This document shows, piece after piece, positions 11,341 through 23,028 of a stretch of 64,000 bases of DNA. Each line of letters begins with the position of its first letter. Position 1 is the first letter of the stretch. The translations under genes and the position numbers were made by a program. The DNA lies in contig NW_019775510.1 in NCBI RefSeq assembly GCF_001039355.2, forward strand, positions 10,235 to 74,234. The letters are read 5' to 3'. Source of the DNA: Lingula anatina (lineage: Eukaryota > Brachiopoda > Lingulata > Lingulida > Lingulidae). The notes beneath the pieces were generated by a model. The model was not told the origin of the DNA and did no database searches. It saw only the letters and a list, made by a program, of their open reading frames with translations.

Positions 11341-12844
11341 CATTTTCAAGATCCCCGAGTCCAACTGGACATTGGTAATTATCTCTGCTGATGTTTTTTT
11401 TCGTGACCCATATGATCTAAGAAGACCTGCTGATCTGCTGGGCTCATGCCCAGACTTGCATATACAGTTGACAAATAATGTCTGTTCTTTGTGGCATTGA
11501 CTGTGACACCTTCTGCAGAGCAAATATCATTAACTGTGTGCCAACCAGAAGCATGTGCATTTGGGGACTTGGTTGCAAATAAGTAGGGATTTTCTTCAGG
11601 AACCCCAAACTCCTTTCTGTGTTTTACCAAATGATTGACAGCTTTTACCACGTCCTTAGGCACTAGGACAGGGACAAACTTCTTTCCCTTCCCATTTAAG
11701 TAAGCTGGAAGGTATTTTCCAAAGAGAAATTGTTCTGCAGGATCTCTTTTTTCCACCTCTGTATCTGGTAGCCACACCCCTTTCTGGGCGTCTTCCCACT
11801 GAGATGGATGGCTCCTCTCCTCTGCGCCCATTGAATAAGGTTAATCTGCAGACAAATAAAGATCGCAACCAAGCATATCTGCCAAATTCAAAGTTGTCTG
11901 GCAATTTCTTTTGTTACAAAGTTCTTCAATTTGGTAATGTCTTCAGGTACAACTTGCTTTTCAGAACGCCTTGCTTTGGTAAATGAGTTAGACAATGCCT
12001 TGTATCGAGAGCTAGAATACATTTCGTGAGACCTAAATAAATAAGCCTGCTGAAAGTTGCCAAGTTCTTCATACTTCAAGTCTTGCATTGTTTCTGTGTA
12101 AAGTCCTTTTAAAGATTTTATGCATCTTTGTAGAATTGCATGAATGTTTAGTTTCAATCCATGTTTTTCATCACCGTTATCCATGCTAACCAATTTTTCT
12201 ATGGCCTCCCTCAGTGTTGTTAAGTGCTTTCTTGTGAACATGTCTTCAGTGGTTACATTCTCCTCACACAAATCTCTGAATATGAGGAAGACCCTTGCTA
12301 GCTCACGCATTTCCCCCATGACAGACTTTCTTGTTGCGTTTCTTTTGCTCTTGTCCTCGCGACGCATTGAATAATGGCGATATCCAACTTGCATAATCAA
12401 GTCATCTGTGGTGCACAACTGTCCAACCTCATTGTCTCTGAATTTCCGCAATATATTCATACAGAAATCTTTGTCTTTATGAACATCAATGGCTTTTAAG
12501 TGTGTAGCCTTAAGAGGTTCAGGTGTTTGTAGTAAGATCTATTGCTAAAACAACCTTCTACAACCTGAACACATAGTAACTTCATCTGGTCTTGTAGCAA
12601 TGCGTTCTCTCATCATCACATTTGAATCAAGTTCAGCACCTGTAGATGTTGCTATGATGTTCAAATTGTATTTATACATCCCATCACACCTCTTCTGGTT
12701 GAAGAACTTATTCTGAAGATGTACAGGAAGTTTAAGGGCCTCTTTGACTTCAACTATATCCCGGTGTTTTCTTTGAATAAGGCGTTTTAATTTGCCACCA
12801 TTAATCAGTATGTCACAGTAAGGGCAATACCTTACAGGTCTCTT
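11341..12844 (-). pseudogene. Exon with zinc-finger-like segment and tyrosine-recombinase-like domain, frameshifted
   Basis: Starts after a TTTCAG acceptor with KRPVRYCPYCDILINGGKL; the CxxC pair and RKH at the end look like a C2H2 finger with one His replaced. A CSGCRRLF segment follows, where the frame breaks (near 12545, a TTTT run). The next frame gives NILRKFRDNEVGQLCTTDD and a helical core region to about 11888. After another break, CRLTLFNGRRGEEP (about 11850-11810) matches recombinase box I with its catalytic Arg. After a third break come GKGKKFVPVLVP (Lys strand), NATKNRHYLSTVYASLGM (box II; the first His of HxxR is not kept) and FLDHMGH. A final break in an 8-A run separates it from RDNYQCP, whose Tyr (11375-11377) is the expected nucleophile. 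The set of motifs in the right order makes the fold call good; the reading frame is clearly damaged. Confidence 0.7.
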
Positions 12845-12989
12845 CTGAAATTTAAAAACAATGTATCTATCACAATTTAACATCGAAACAAAAAAATTCA
12901 ATCTTGATTACATACACATACCTCAAAAAGAAGGTGAAAATACTCAAGACAACAAAGTTTGGCAGTAATACATATAGCTTTCAACATAC

Positions 12990-14365
12990 CTTTCTGGAGA
13001 CCCCAACGCCAGAATTGGAAGTTAACTGCTCTGTTTCTTCTTCAACTGTATGCTTCTCTGGCAGTGTCTTTTCTTGCATTTCACTCCCTTAAAAAAGAGA
13101 TGGGGTATAAGACACCCGTATAAGCAGTATATATCTAAGGCACAATTATGGCAAGTATATGGCACTTAAATTTACACTTTGTTGACATTTGGTTATTTCT
13201 ACAGGTAAGCATAGATGAAGAGAGAAAACATATAACATTTGATATTTGAATGAGTAATTTATCCTTGCTAAGGTTGTCAATTTAATGGAAAATATAACCA
13301 GGAAGGGGAGAAAAGAGTGTCTCTTGACAAGAGACCTGGTGTCTCCAAACCATTTATGTTTTCACTCTCCATTTCTTCCAAAACCTGGATGGGTACCTCA
13401 TGCTATAACAAAAAGATAGACAGTAGATATTTTAGCCAGGTCTCGACATGTTTTCAACTTGTTTCATGCAGCCATACCCTTTTTTGATCATGCATGTCTT
13501 CATTGAGGAACTGTCAATCCAGATGGCTCAAGATTAATCTGCTGACAACTAATGATCACAAACAAACTTAGTCAAAGAAAAACTGCTAACAGTATATAAA
13601 CATTATTGTATATACAGAATATATAAATACTAAGTTTAACATTATGAATTCAAACACCTTTGGAATAAAATAAAAATTAATCAATGAAAAAATTAACATA
13701 CCTTTCTGGAGACTCCACAACAATGACTGGAAGTTATTTGCTCTACTTCTTCAACAACAGGCTCTTTTGGCCGAGTTCTTTCTTGTGAGTCATTCCTTTA
13801 AAAGGGGAGGGGTTATTGAACATTTTGAACATATTGAGTATTTATGGCACAAGGCAAATCAGGCCACATTATGAGGATCATCACTTAAATACCTTGCGTA
13901 GAAGTAGAAAGATAATACTTCACGTTTGATATTTGAATTAGTTACATGTACTTATCCCATGGTTGTGAATTAACTGCAGAATTTAAAGAGTAAGGGAATT
14001 AAAAAGATGTACCTGGTTTCTTGACACCATACATTTCCAATCACAGTTTCTTCCAAAGCCTGGAGCTTGTGCTATAACAGATAAAGTAACAGAGTTCCAG
14101 TATCTATGCAAGTTACTTCAAAGACGGTTATCAAACAGTAGACTCAACAAATCCTTCTTGACTAAGTGGTAAATTTTTTACCAGTATGTATGACTAATTT
14201 TTTTTCTCTTTTTTGAGGAGGAAGGGGAATGGAATTATATCTGTACCGGCATGTACATACATCTTGCCATCTAAAAGCAAATATTTCCACTTATAACAAA
14301 TACCTTATCGCCAAATCTAATAACATCTTCTGGTGAAAGCTCTGAAGAATCTTGAAGGTCACTCT
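12990..14365 (-). CDS. Linker exons with a duplicated two-exon cassette
   Basis: Exon 14365-14304 reads ESDLQDSSELSPEDVIRFGD. Cassette copy 1 is exons 14071-14013 (HKLQALEETVIGNVWCQET) and 13795-13702 (NDSQERTRPKEPVVEEVEQI, ending CCGVSRK). Cassette copy 2 is 13402-13336 (HEVPIQVLEEMESENINGLE) and 13087-12990 (SEMQEKTLPEKHTVEEETEQ, ending VGVSRK). All have TATAG or TTTAAG acceptors and GT donors, and each cassette starts and ends in phase 0, so adding or losing one keeps the frame. The matching intron starts and the shared TTTAAAAGGG-like and CTATAACA flanks show that about 0.7 kb including introns was duplicated. The segment is acidic and probably unstructured. Confidence 0.6.
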
Positions 14366-14465
14366 CTGTAAAAGTAGCTAAAGACTGAACCTCACACACA
14401 ATAGCAGGCACATAGGACTCTTTTCCTCAGATACAAGAATAACTAGACTGCAACTGGCTAAAGCC

Positions 14466-15262
14466 AGTGGCGGAGGATTCCCCTGCAAAATAGGTGTGGA
14501 AATGCTCTTACAAGGTCATGTGAAGGTCATGGGTTAAATTTGACCCCATATTCTGAAAGAGCATGTGCGAATTGGGGGGGAGGGGGTCAACAAAATATCA
14601 CTTTTAGCCCACGTCAATATTTCTCCATTAAATAGCCGAATGACCTTGAAAATGAGGGTCAAGGTCAAATTTGACATTTGATTTGGGGGTTTTGGGTATA
14701 TGTTTGGGGTAGTTTACTATAGCATGCTATGACCAAAAACCAGTGTTTCATGGAGAAACTGCCAAACTCAAGATTTCTGCAATGTCATAAATATTTAAAA
14801 ATCTATATTAAAAAAAGTAATTAAGCAGTCGCTACCAAAGTACGGCTAACCTTAGATAAATATATAGGGCATCATTTGCCACTATGATCGGGGCTCTGGG
14901 CCTTCCGGTTTTTGAGATCTCGGAAACAAACCATTTTTGAGCCCGTTTGGCCATTAGCGACCTTGACCTACTTGCATAAAAGTAGGTCATTATCTGTGGA
15001 TTCACCTCAGTATCACTGACCATAAGGCACATAGCCATACGGCTTATACTTAAGGCCTAATGTCAATTTCAAATTTTACAAATTTTGCCTTTAAAAGCCC
15101 CTGTGACCTTGAAAAGTAGGTCAAGGTCACTGAAACTGGGTCTGTGGCATATTCTTGCCATAGGCTACCTATGATAATTATTTCAGATTTTTTGCGAAAA
15201 AAAACGCGCGGAAAGAATAATAACTATAATACTACCAAAAACAATAGTATTCCCCTATGGGG
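14466..15262. repeat. Intronic dispersed repeat with clustered AGGTCA half-sites
   Basis: Lies in the intron between 14365 and 15666. Contains several AAGGTCA and TGACCTTG motifs, for example around 14505, 14640 and 15108-15130, and ends near 15262 with a CCCCTATGGGG palindrome. A GCCAGTGGCGGAGGATTCCC start at 14464 and GGGGAATCC near 15259 suggest the ends of a mobile repeat. A 68-codon open frame at 14832-15038 appears to be an accident of this repeat. Confidence 0.45.
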
Positions 15263-15665
15263 AATCCTTAATATTTCAGTTTATATTAGTGAGTTACAAA
15301 GCATTTATATTAATAATGTTGTGAAATGTAGAAGTTAATTATAAGATATGCATTTATATTGTATATATATGTATACATACATGAGTAAATAATTTGAATT
15401 TTAAAACATAATTTGAACTGTGTAATATTCCACAGAAAAAGATATCAATTTAGAATTGGATATTGCACCAGTAATAAGCAGACCTTACATTAAAACAGCA
15501 TTCAGAAAAACACTATTGTATAATTGTATTTTCCAGCACAGGTTTACAAGAACTGGCTCTGAGCAGTTATTTCCAGTAGTAATTTGACTATGTTTAAAAA
15601 AAAATTAAAAATGGAAATAACCAAGTGTCAATTTAACTTTCTTTTTATTTAACAATATAACTCAC

Positions 15666-17009
15666 CCTGGGGTTCCCATTCGATGCCACTCGAGACAAGT
15701 TCATCACTAGTAATTAACTCAGCACCCTTGTCCAATGAAGGTCTGTAATTGGAAGTAGAGCACATTCTAATAGATTGTTTCATGCATATGGAAAGTAATC
15801 AAAATAGTAATTTATACCTAAATACCACCCGAAAGAACAAGCAAATGAACATATTGGATTGCTTCCTACCAACAGGAGGTTTTGCACAACTATATACATT
15901 TATTATATAAATGTACTAGTACATGTCTCTCTCTTATGTTGAATCAATGCATGGATCATTTCTTTAATAAATCATGTAAGGCTTCATTAAAATCAACTAT
16001 TCCCTCTACTTTTTATTATCCCATACAGAAGTGTAACTTTACCTTGCATGCATATATAATGATAACAATGATAATATTATCAGAGACCAAGAAATGTTGG
16101 GTATTTACAAATTACAGGACAATGCATCATTTTCTTCTCACAAACTGCAGTGGGAGACAAAATGAATATACCATACAGCCTTAAAACCATTAGCAAAATG
16201 AAAGTTTGCAGATCTGCTTACCTTATGTACTTTTGTAAGGACGGAAATTGATCTACAACACTGCTACTGCCATCACCTTAATAAATAAATAAATACATAT
16301 AAATGACTGAATAAACATAAATCCCACTTGTGTAAAGTAATTAAGAAAATAAAGATGCACTTGATATACCTTTGCATATGTATACCCACTGTATTTACAC
16401 CTAGCAAACTCACTGTTATCCTCATGTAACCTCATGTAAAGCATTTTACAGCCAGAATTTTTTAGGGAATTTATAATAGGCTTACCATAACTGTTTTCTA
16501 CAATCTCCTCAGGCTCTTCTGTTTTCTGAAAGTAAAGCACACCTAATCAAGCAAAAGGCTTGTAGTTACAAGATGCTCCAAACAACAATTCATGCTTGTA
16601 CAATAAATCCCTCGAGTACCAAGCTTTTAACAGATTCAGTTGCTTATGTTATCTTTTGGATAGTTTATATATATTATATTAAAAAAGCAATAACTTTAAA
16701 GTATTTCGATTTCATGTATCCATTACCTTGATTCTTTTGTCAACAGGTTCTTCATCAGAATCAAAGTGATAAGGATCATACTCTGAAAGAAAATTACCTT
16801 ATCAGTGTACTGAACTAAGCATTGCTTCTCACCATGTACAAATGTATACTATGTTACAATAATTAGTAGAAGGTGTTAAAATGGGGTGTGTGGGGAGTGA
16901 TGCTGTGTCTCAAGAGCCCCCCCCCCGCCCCACAAGCCCCTGGCTTCAGTAAAAGTAAGAAAAAAAAACTTACCACTGTCGCTCACATCATCATCCATAT
17001 CCTCCCATG
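15666..17009 (-). CDS. Acidic linker exons of the SET-recombinase gene
   Basis: Five short exons in phase with each other: 17009-16974 (AWEDMDDDVSDS), 16782-16727 (EYDPYHFDSDEEPVDKRIK), 16525-16486 (KTEEPEEIVENSY), 16276-16222 (GDGSSSVVDQFPSLQKYIR) and 15742-15666 (RPSLDKGAELITSDELVSSG then IEWEPQ). Acceptors and donors are canonical. Each alone would be weak, but five consecutive phase matches are unlikely by chance. The join from the SET exon (17635) to 17009 is out by one base, next to a run of six As at the end of the SET exon. Confidence 0.6.
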
Positions 17010-17634
17010 CTTAAAACAAATACACATTTATAAAGATGCACACTACTTATTTAATTCAAAACTGGTGTCAGACATCATCTCTACAGCAGCACTATAATTT
17101 TTGAGATATCTAAGGACTTAAGACAGTAGCCCTAAGTAACAGGTTTATACAGGTGTAACTCTCTGTGAAAAAACATTTTGCAAAGGAATGCCACAAAAAT
17201 AGATGGTAATGAGCCATACTGATTAAAAATCAAATTAATATACAATGCAGACATATGCATATTAAAGGTATATAATCTAGGATTTTTTGCAGGTTTTAAG
17301 CCCACGTGAAGTACTTAAATCATCTACTCAAGTTCCTATTGAATGTATCTATAATGACAAACTGTTTCTGTAACTTAAGTCTCTGGGTCAGTCTTACAGT
17401 AACACAAGCCGAAAGTGATATGGCATGTTTGAAAGTTCTGAACTACTAGTGTAGCACTCAGATTTACAAACATTTTCAAAATTTTAAAAGAGTTATGTTG
17501 ACTGTCAGGCAAGAAGGATAAAAGAAAAGTTAGTAAGAGAAAAACATTTCACCCCAGAAAAATCGTTTTTTGCTGCAAAATCCTAGATACCTTTAATCAT
17601 GTTTCTAGACTATACGCAACAGAAAAATAGATAC

Positions 17635-17839
17635 CTTTTTTCTCCAATATAAATTATTTGAATCGCCATAATCATACACAATTTCATTCCCTATGTTGAT
17701 CTCTTTAAGAGCAAAAAGCACTAAATGTGGAGCAGCTGGTCTTTTTTTTGTCAGTGTAATTTTACATACCACTGCGTTTGGTTTTGGGCTATCGTTAACC
17801 ATTCTTCCAGCCCTTGAATAAGTTTCTGTTGCATCAAGA
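17635..17839 (-). CDS. SET domain exon, C-terminal half
   Basis: Acceptor TTTTTTTCAG, donor GTATCT. The first T completes TGT with the TG left by the previous exon, giving C-LDATETYSRAGRMVNDS. Then KPNAVVCKITLTKKRPAAPH, LVLFALKEINIGNEIVYDYG. LDATxET..RxGR and YDYGD are diagnostic for the SET8/KMT5A group. The usual NHS motif (knot and methyl-donor contact) is NDS here, which may weaken or abolish activity. The exon ends WRKK in an A run, one base out of phase with the next exon. Confidence 0.8.
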
Positions 17840-17990
17840 CTGAAAAAAAAATCAAATACTAACAGAAAAGTGAAAATGATAAATAAAATAATGATAATAA
17901 ATTATTTGAACATTTACATCTTAACCATTTTAATTTCAAATATATGGGAACATTATGTAGTAACCCTGTGTAAAAAAATAAAACATTTAC

Positions 17991-18112
17991 CATAATTTTC
18001 TATCTTCATGTGTGAAAAAAAAAAACAAATAACAGTGTCGACTAGACTGTTGATACTTGAGTGATTTCTCTCTCTGTTTAGCTTCCTTCTGAGAAATCAG
18101 CTCTCCACAATA
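17991..18112 (-). pseudogene. SET domain exon, right-hand (3') fragment
   Basis: Reads YCGELISQKEAKQREKSLKY, then RHCYLFFFFTHEDRKL, and ends at donor GTAAAT with TG left over. YCGELI is the expected SET strand just after the conserved acidic residue. To the right the frame stops abruptly at TA (18111-18112), followed by CAGTTTTGTGCAGAG, the end of a transposon. The missing N-terminal half of this same exon is at 38173-38234. Confidence 0.8.
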
Positions 18113-18150
18113 CAGTTTTGTGCAGAGAACATGACATTACGGATACGGAT
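18113..18150. repeat. Left terminal inverted repeat of the SET-exon transposon
   Basis: CAGTTTTGTGCAGAGAA followed by CATGACATTACGGATACGG. It matches the reverse complement of the ends at 38135-38172 and 33383-33420 over some 35 bases with few mismatches. TA precedes it at 18111-18112. Confidence 0.8.
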
Positions 18151-19701
18151 AATCTTACGTATCGCACATTTAACATAATTACAGGGTAAACACAATAGGC
18201 CACAATGCTTTGCGTAAGTCAGCTGGGTTACGGGAAGTAAGTCGAGTTGGCCTCGTTTGAGGTGATGAGTGACAGCCTTAATTGCCACCTCTCCCTCTAC
18301 TGATGCTGCTGAGCGACAGCGTTAATTGTCATCTCCCAAGTCCCAGCCGCTTATCTGATTATCTGCCCGACTGCACACAATCATTGTTCATCTACATGGG
18401 GCACGCTTTCATTGTATTCGTCCTTTAGGTAGTATTTTAGATAGTATTTTCTTTCTTAATGATGTCTTGGTTCTCAAGGCTCAGTTACAATATAAAATGT
18501 TTCTCCTAAAATTGTTTCAATAGACGTTTTTGCTGCGTATATAGAACATAGTTACTTATTTTTTTGCTGTTAATTGTGTTGAAAATTTCAAAATTCCCAT
18601 GTGTTGTTGATTCTGAATGTTAAAAATAAAGGATCCATAATCCTAATAAAGCCAAGGTCCCAACTACGTTTTGGACGCACGGTTTTCAGGTTACTAGCGT
18701 CCGGCAAGGACGTAGCGAGATCGCACATAGCGGCTGTTGATCATGTCAAAAAGTTTCTACGTGCTGTTTGCGTCCTCCAAAAGTCGCACGATGGACATGC
18801 TCCTCACGCACAAACTCCCACGTTTTCCCCATTTTTTTGGCCGTAGACCACAAGTAGCAGCCCGTACATTCGGTTGAGACCTAGGCTTAAGACGGCGTAT
18901 TTTACGTACGTTTTTCCTTGAGTCATCAATTTCATCTCAAATTATTACATTGAAATGCTCACACTATTATAAATTTTGAACATATAATTGATTGCAGTTT
19001 AACCTGGCTTTGCCCTAACCTTTTAACATCATTTTCGATCACGAAGAACAACAGGGGCCAGGTAATCTATCCAAACATGTTTTTCTTTTTTTTTTTACTT
19101 TTAATTATGAAGCGGCGCGGAGTATTCAATTGGAGATTAAGACGACGACGATAATATCCATTGACTCGTACATCAAATTAAATGCTTGTAGAAAGGGTTT
19201 TTTAAAGGATTTTCTAAGAACATGGAGTCGGCTAAAAATAGATGATCGGAGCTTAAGCAAGCATTTAAGGAAGATAATCAACGATCATGGTAATTGCGTG
19301 TAATCCACGTGCCCGAGTCCCTTTAGATCTTATCGGACGCTCCAAAGAATTGCGGAGATGGAGAAATGAGTGGATGATCTTATCGAAAATCTCAGTCTAC
19401 CTGTTCTTTGGAGTTATTAATCTAACTTACGTGGCAGGTAAACTCTGACTAAACGTGTCACCAAAATCTTTTGTTGGACTTAAAATGCCAAAGTCAAAGA
19501 AGTGCCACGTCTTACTTGTAATTTTGTCATCTTTTGTGACATTTTGGCTTTACGGCTTATTTTGATTGTGGTGAAAATTTTTATCATTTTTTACCGCAAT
19601 TCATTTGTCAGAAGTAATCTTCATCGATAACTACATCTACTTGCTGACCTAGCCAATCTGTTTTTATTGCACTTTTCTATTAGTCTCTGCCAGTATGGTT
19701 A

Positions 19702-21181
19702 CGGTAATTCTCCAATCTATACGAACAATTTAAATTAATTATTTTTGGAAGATAATCATTTTGTTCGTAAGGCTTGAAATTCAGTCTGCTAAAAATTGCC
19801 ACGCGTTCGTATCCATTGAAATACGGATGGAATACGGCTGTACCTGAAGTAATGCTCCACTTACCTACATTGCTAAGTGTAAGCATTACTTTCAGATTAA
19901 ATCACTGTGATCAGCTAAAAGCACAAACAAATTATTCTTGCGATATTGCAATGAATTAAAACAAACTAAACAAAAGTCGGGAATTCAAGTTAAAAAACAA
20001 TTTCTTCATACTAAAGAGGTACATTTCTCCCAAGACAAGACAACATCGTTTTTCCCTGTTATGTTTTACCAAGACAGGACAACATCGTTTTTCCCAACTT
20101 CTGTCAAAAACAGACAAGAATATTTTCGTATCCAGTTGCATATTTTATTTATTGCGTGTTTACTTTTAATATGATTTCACATATAGAAAATTTGCAATAT
20201 CAATAATGTCACACACCCCCCCATTAGGCCTACATAAATTTCTCCCGCCAAAACAAAATACTTGAAACTCCTCACAGTAGATATCACTGACGTTAATAGA
20301 GATTATACTTGATATAAAAAATAACATCAGCTCAATTCAAGTCTATTTATGAAAGTCTTTTACAGCATATTAATTTGCACGCGATCAATGTAAACTTAAT
20401 TAGAAAAAATACAGAAAACTGCAGGCAAATTTGTATAAGGTCATACGGCACCTTTATTTTTCACAATCACTAATATCAGTAAGGTTTACCTAACAGTTGT
20501 TCATGTTCCTTTAACAAGGAAAAACAAACAAACAAACAAACAAACAAAAAGTACATTAACTTTATCACAACTCAAATTAGAAAAATAAACACAATACAAG
20601 ACAGAACTCCTCTTAAAAAAATAATTTCCTGATGACTACCAAAAACAAATGAAAAACTCGATCATTGACAATGGATTTCTCATACTCTTTGTTGTGCGTG
20701 GGTTTCAAGTTTATAGATTTTACTAGAAACCAGTTATCGGTGAAACACTGATGGTGGATGTTGATGATCCAGTCAGCCGGCAGAAGTTAAAAAATGATAA
20801 TAAACGGTAAGTAATTTATGCGTACTGATGCTGTCAACAATTTCTCAATAACAATAGGGTTTTAAAACTACTGGCCTGTAGCTGCCGGCGGGCAGGTTGA
20901 GTCCTCCTATCGTCTCATTCAAAAACAGCACAAATACATGAAAACAATCTCTCCTGTCAAGTGGCAGTTCCTTTGTTTGGAACGGTGGTCTGAAACCTCG
21001 CTTTGACGAATCATGGGGCGAGTTTCAATCGGGCACACTTTCTTGCGTTCGGAAAATTTAAATTGTGCCCAAGGTGAGTTTAGCGATCGTTCGTACAGAA
21101 CGGAGACAAAAAATTCAGATTCAGAGAAAAAACGTTTCGTTCGTAATTATTGCGGCGTTCGTATAGATTGGAGAATTACCG
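19702..21181. mobile_element. 1.48-kb non-autonomous DNA transposon with 25-bp TIRs
   Basis: Left end CGGTAATTCTCCAATCTATA followed by CGAAC; the right end is its exact inverted copy. TA stands on both sides (19700-19701 and 21182-21183). The paralogous sequence at 30941-30955 is the empty site with one TA. Further GTTCGTA/TACGAAC motifs sit inside both ends. Near 20030-20100 a 40-bp segment (AAGACA..GACAACATCGTTTTTCCC) is repeated in tandem. I see no transposase, so it must depend on proteins from elsewhere. Confidence 0.8.
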
Positions 21182-21896
21182 TATATAATGTTTTCAAGGA
21201 ATCTGACCGGCTACCATTACCAATAAATATGTTACAAAAATTGTTTTTTGAAATTTGTTTGGTTTGGTGCATGTAAGCTTGCTCTGCCAAATTATACATT
21301 ACCGATACGGGCTGTCACCAGTACCTTCTGTTTTTTTTTTTCGATTTTATAGCAGAATATTCTGTCCATCGCAATGAGTGAAATGTCTGGCATATATTCA
21401 TATAGCAAATATTCTTTTATGACATTATTCATACAACTTATTCAATCCAGATTTAGTTCACGTGTATCTTGATGGAATGCTTTAAGCAAGCAGTTTTTTA
21501 AGAACTTTATTTTAAATAAATGGTTTTATATTCCCATCCTTCTGCTGAAACGAGCAGTTTGCTTATTGTTTCATGAATAAAATAATGAGTAAAAACCCCT
21601 TCTCCATACAATGTTCTTCGTTTGATAATTATCCTTGTGGAACAGTGAACAAAAATAAAGGCAGTCTCAAGAAATATGTTGATGGAGAGATAGGAAGAAG
21701 GTGATCTTAGCGCAACTCTCAATTTACCTGTACGTTGCAGTAATTAAACTGTTAGCTTACCTGGCAGTTAAAAAATATACGAAAACCTACACCCTAGAAT
21801 AGATCACAGAATTAAGGAATGTGCTTTTGTGCGACTACATGTAGCCCTACTTCTACAATTATTATTATCATCATTGAATAATAAGACTCTGCCCAC

Positions 21897-22013
21897 TGTA
21901 ACATAAACGTGCTAACTCTGTAAGCCGCCATGCTGGAACACACGTGTATTATTCAAGTCGCTTACAACATTGTAAAATAAGAGGTGGTCGCTTAAGACAA
22001 ATAAAATGTTACA
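21897..22013 (-). repeat. Gypsy LTR 1 (outer, 3' side of the minus-strand element)
   Basis: 117 bp, TGTAAC..GTTACA. Preceded by CCCAC. Followed on the plus strand by TCTCCCTCTTTAT, which on the minus strand is a purine tract (AAAGAGGGAGA) just before the LTR, as expected for a polypurine tract. Confidence 0.9.
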
Positions 22014-22182
22014 TCTCCCTCTTTATAATCAACTAAGATTAATAAAGTAAGTAAAAGCATGTAAATTAAAATAAATTCAGTTTTTGGTGTTCACAGTTCT
22101 TTGTGAGTGTTCACTTTAACTTAAAGTCTTTCAATGTTCAATGTGAGAAGAGCATTCAGAGTCTCTGATCTAGTCCTTTTGN

Positions 22183-22622
22183 AGGTAGGGGACTATTACT
22201 TGACACGATGGAGATAGGCTACAGTGAAAAGGTTAGTGTCAAGTTAGCTCTGAAGCTCAGGGTGATACAGACCGATCTCAGTCCATAAAAGAAAAGTATT
22301 ATGTTTCTCATCAGGAAAACTTTTGAAAGTGGTGCGGTACCAGTGCGCGTTTCTCCTTTTTCTGTTTTTATACATTCAGTGTAGAGCCCCACAATTCAGG
22401 AAATACGCCCTGGATGTTATGTTAAATGGTTACATATTTCCACATATGTTCAGTAAAAATGAATAGAATAAATTGAAGAACATGTAAAAGAAAGTAAGGA
22501 CCAACGTGTAATTTTATAAGCACCGATGTAATATGACCACCCAAAGAATACTGCTAATATACCTGTATGTGCTAGAATGTCAGCCAGTGCTATGAGTACG
22601 AGCTATGTACTCATGCAGTGAG
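22183..22622. other. Flank of gypsy LTR 2
   Basis: Begins just after the N at 22182. Not related to the surrounding TIR transposon and with no reading frame of note. Probably the flank of another insertion of the same gypsy family, brought here by assembly. Confidence 0.4.
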
Positions 22623-22739
22623 TGTAACATAAACGTGCTAACTCTGTAAGCCGCCATGCTGGAACACACGTGTATTATTCAAGTCGCTTACAACATTGTA
22701 AAATAAGAGGTGGTCGCTTAAGACAAATAAAATGTTACA
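22623..22739 (-). repeat. Gypsy LTR 2 (inner)
   Basis: 117 bp, nearly identical to LTR 1 and also followed by the TCTCCCTCTTTAT polypurine complement. The left flank GTGAG does not match the right flank of LTR 3. Confidence 0.9.
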
Positions 22740-23028
22740 TCTCCCTCTTTATAATCAACTAAGATTAATAAAGTAAATAAAAGCATGTAAATTAAAATAA
22801 ATTCAGTTTTTGGTGTTCACAGTTCTTTGTGAGTGTTCACTTTAACTTGAAATCATTTCATGCTCCACAGAGAATGTCTTTAACAGTCCATTTAAATGAA
22901 AGAAAAAAAATTAAATAAAAGTCTTTGACTGAGTCTTTGCATTATAACTTAAAACTGCTTTAAAGCAAGTCCACATGAAAATCCACATGTAGTATTAAAT
23001 TAATACTGAATCGTTCACAAAACACAAG

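Noticed and set aside
14832-15038. 68-codon minus frame in an intron
   Set aside because: Lies inside the AGGTCA-rich dispersed repeat and is on the same strand as the host gene without usable splice sites.
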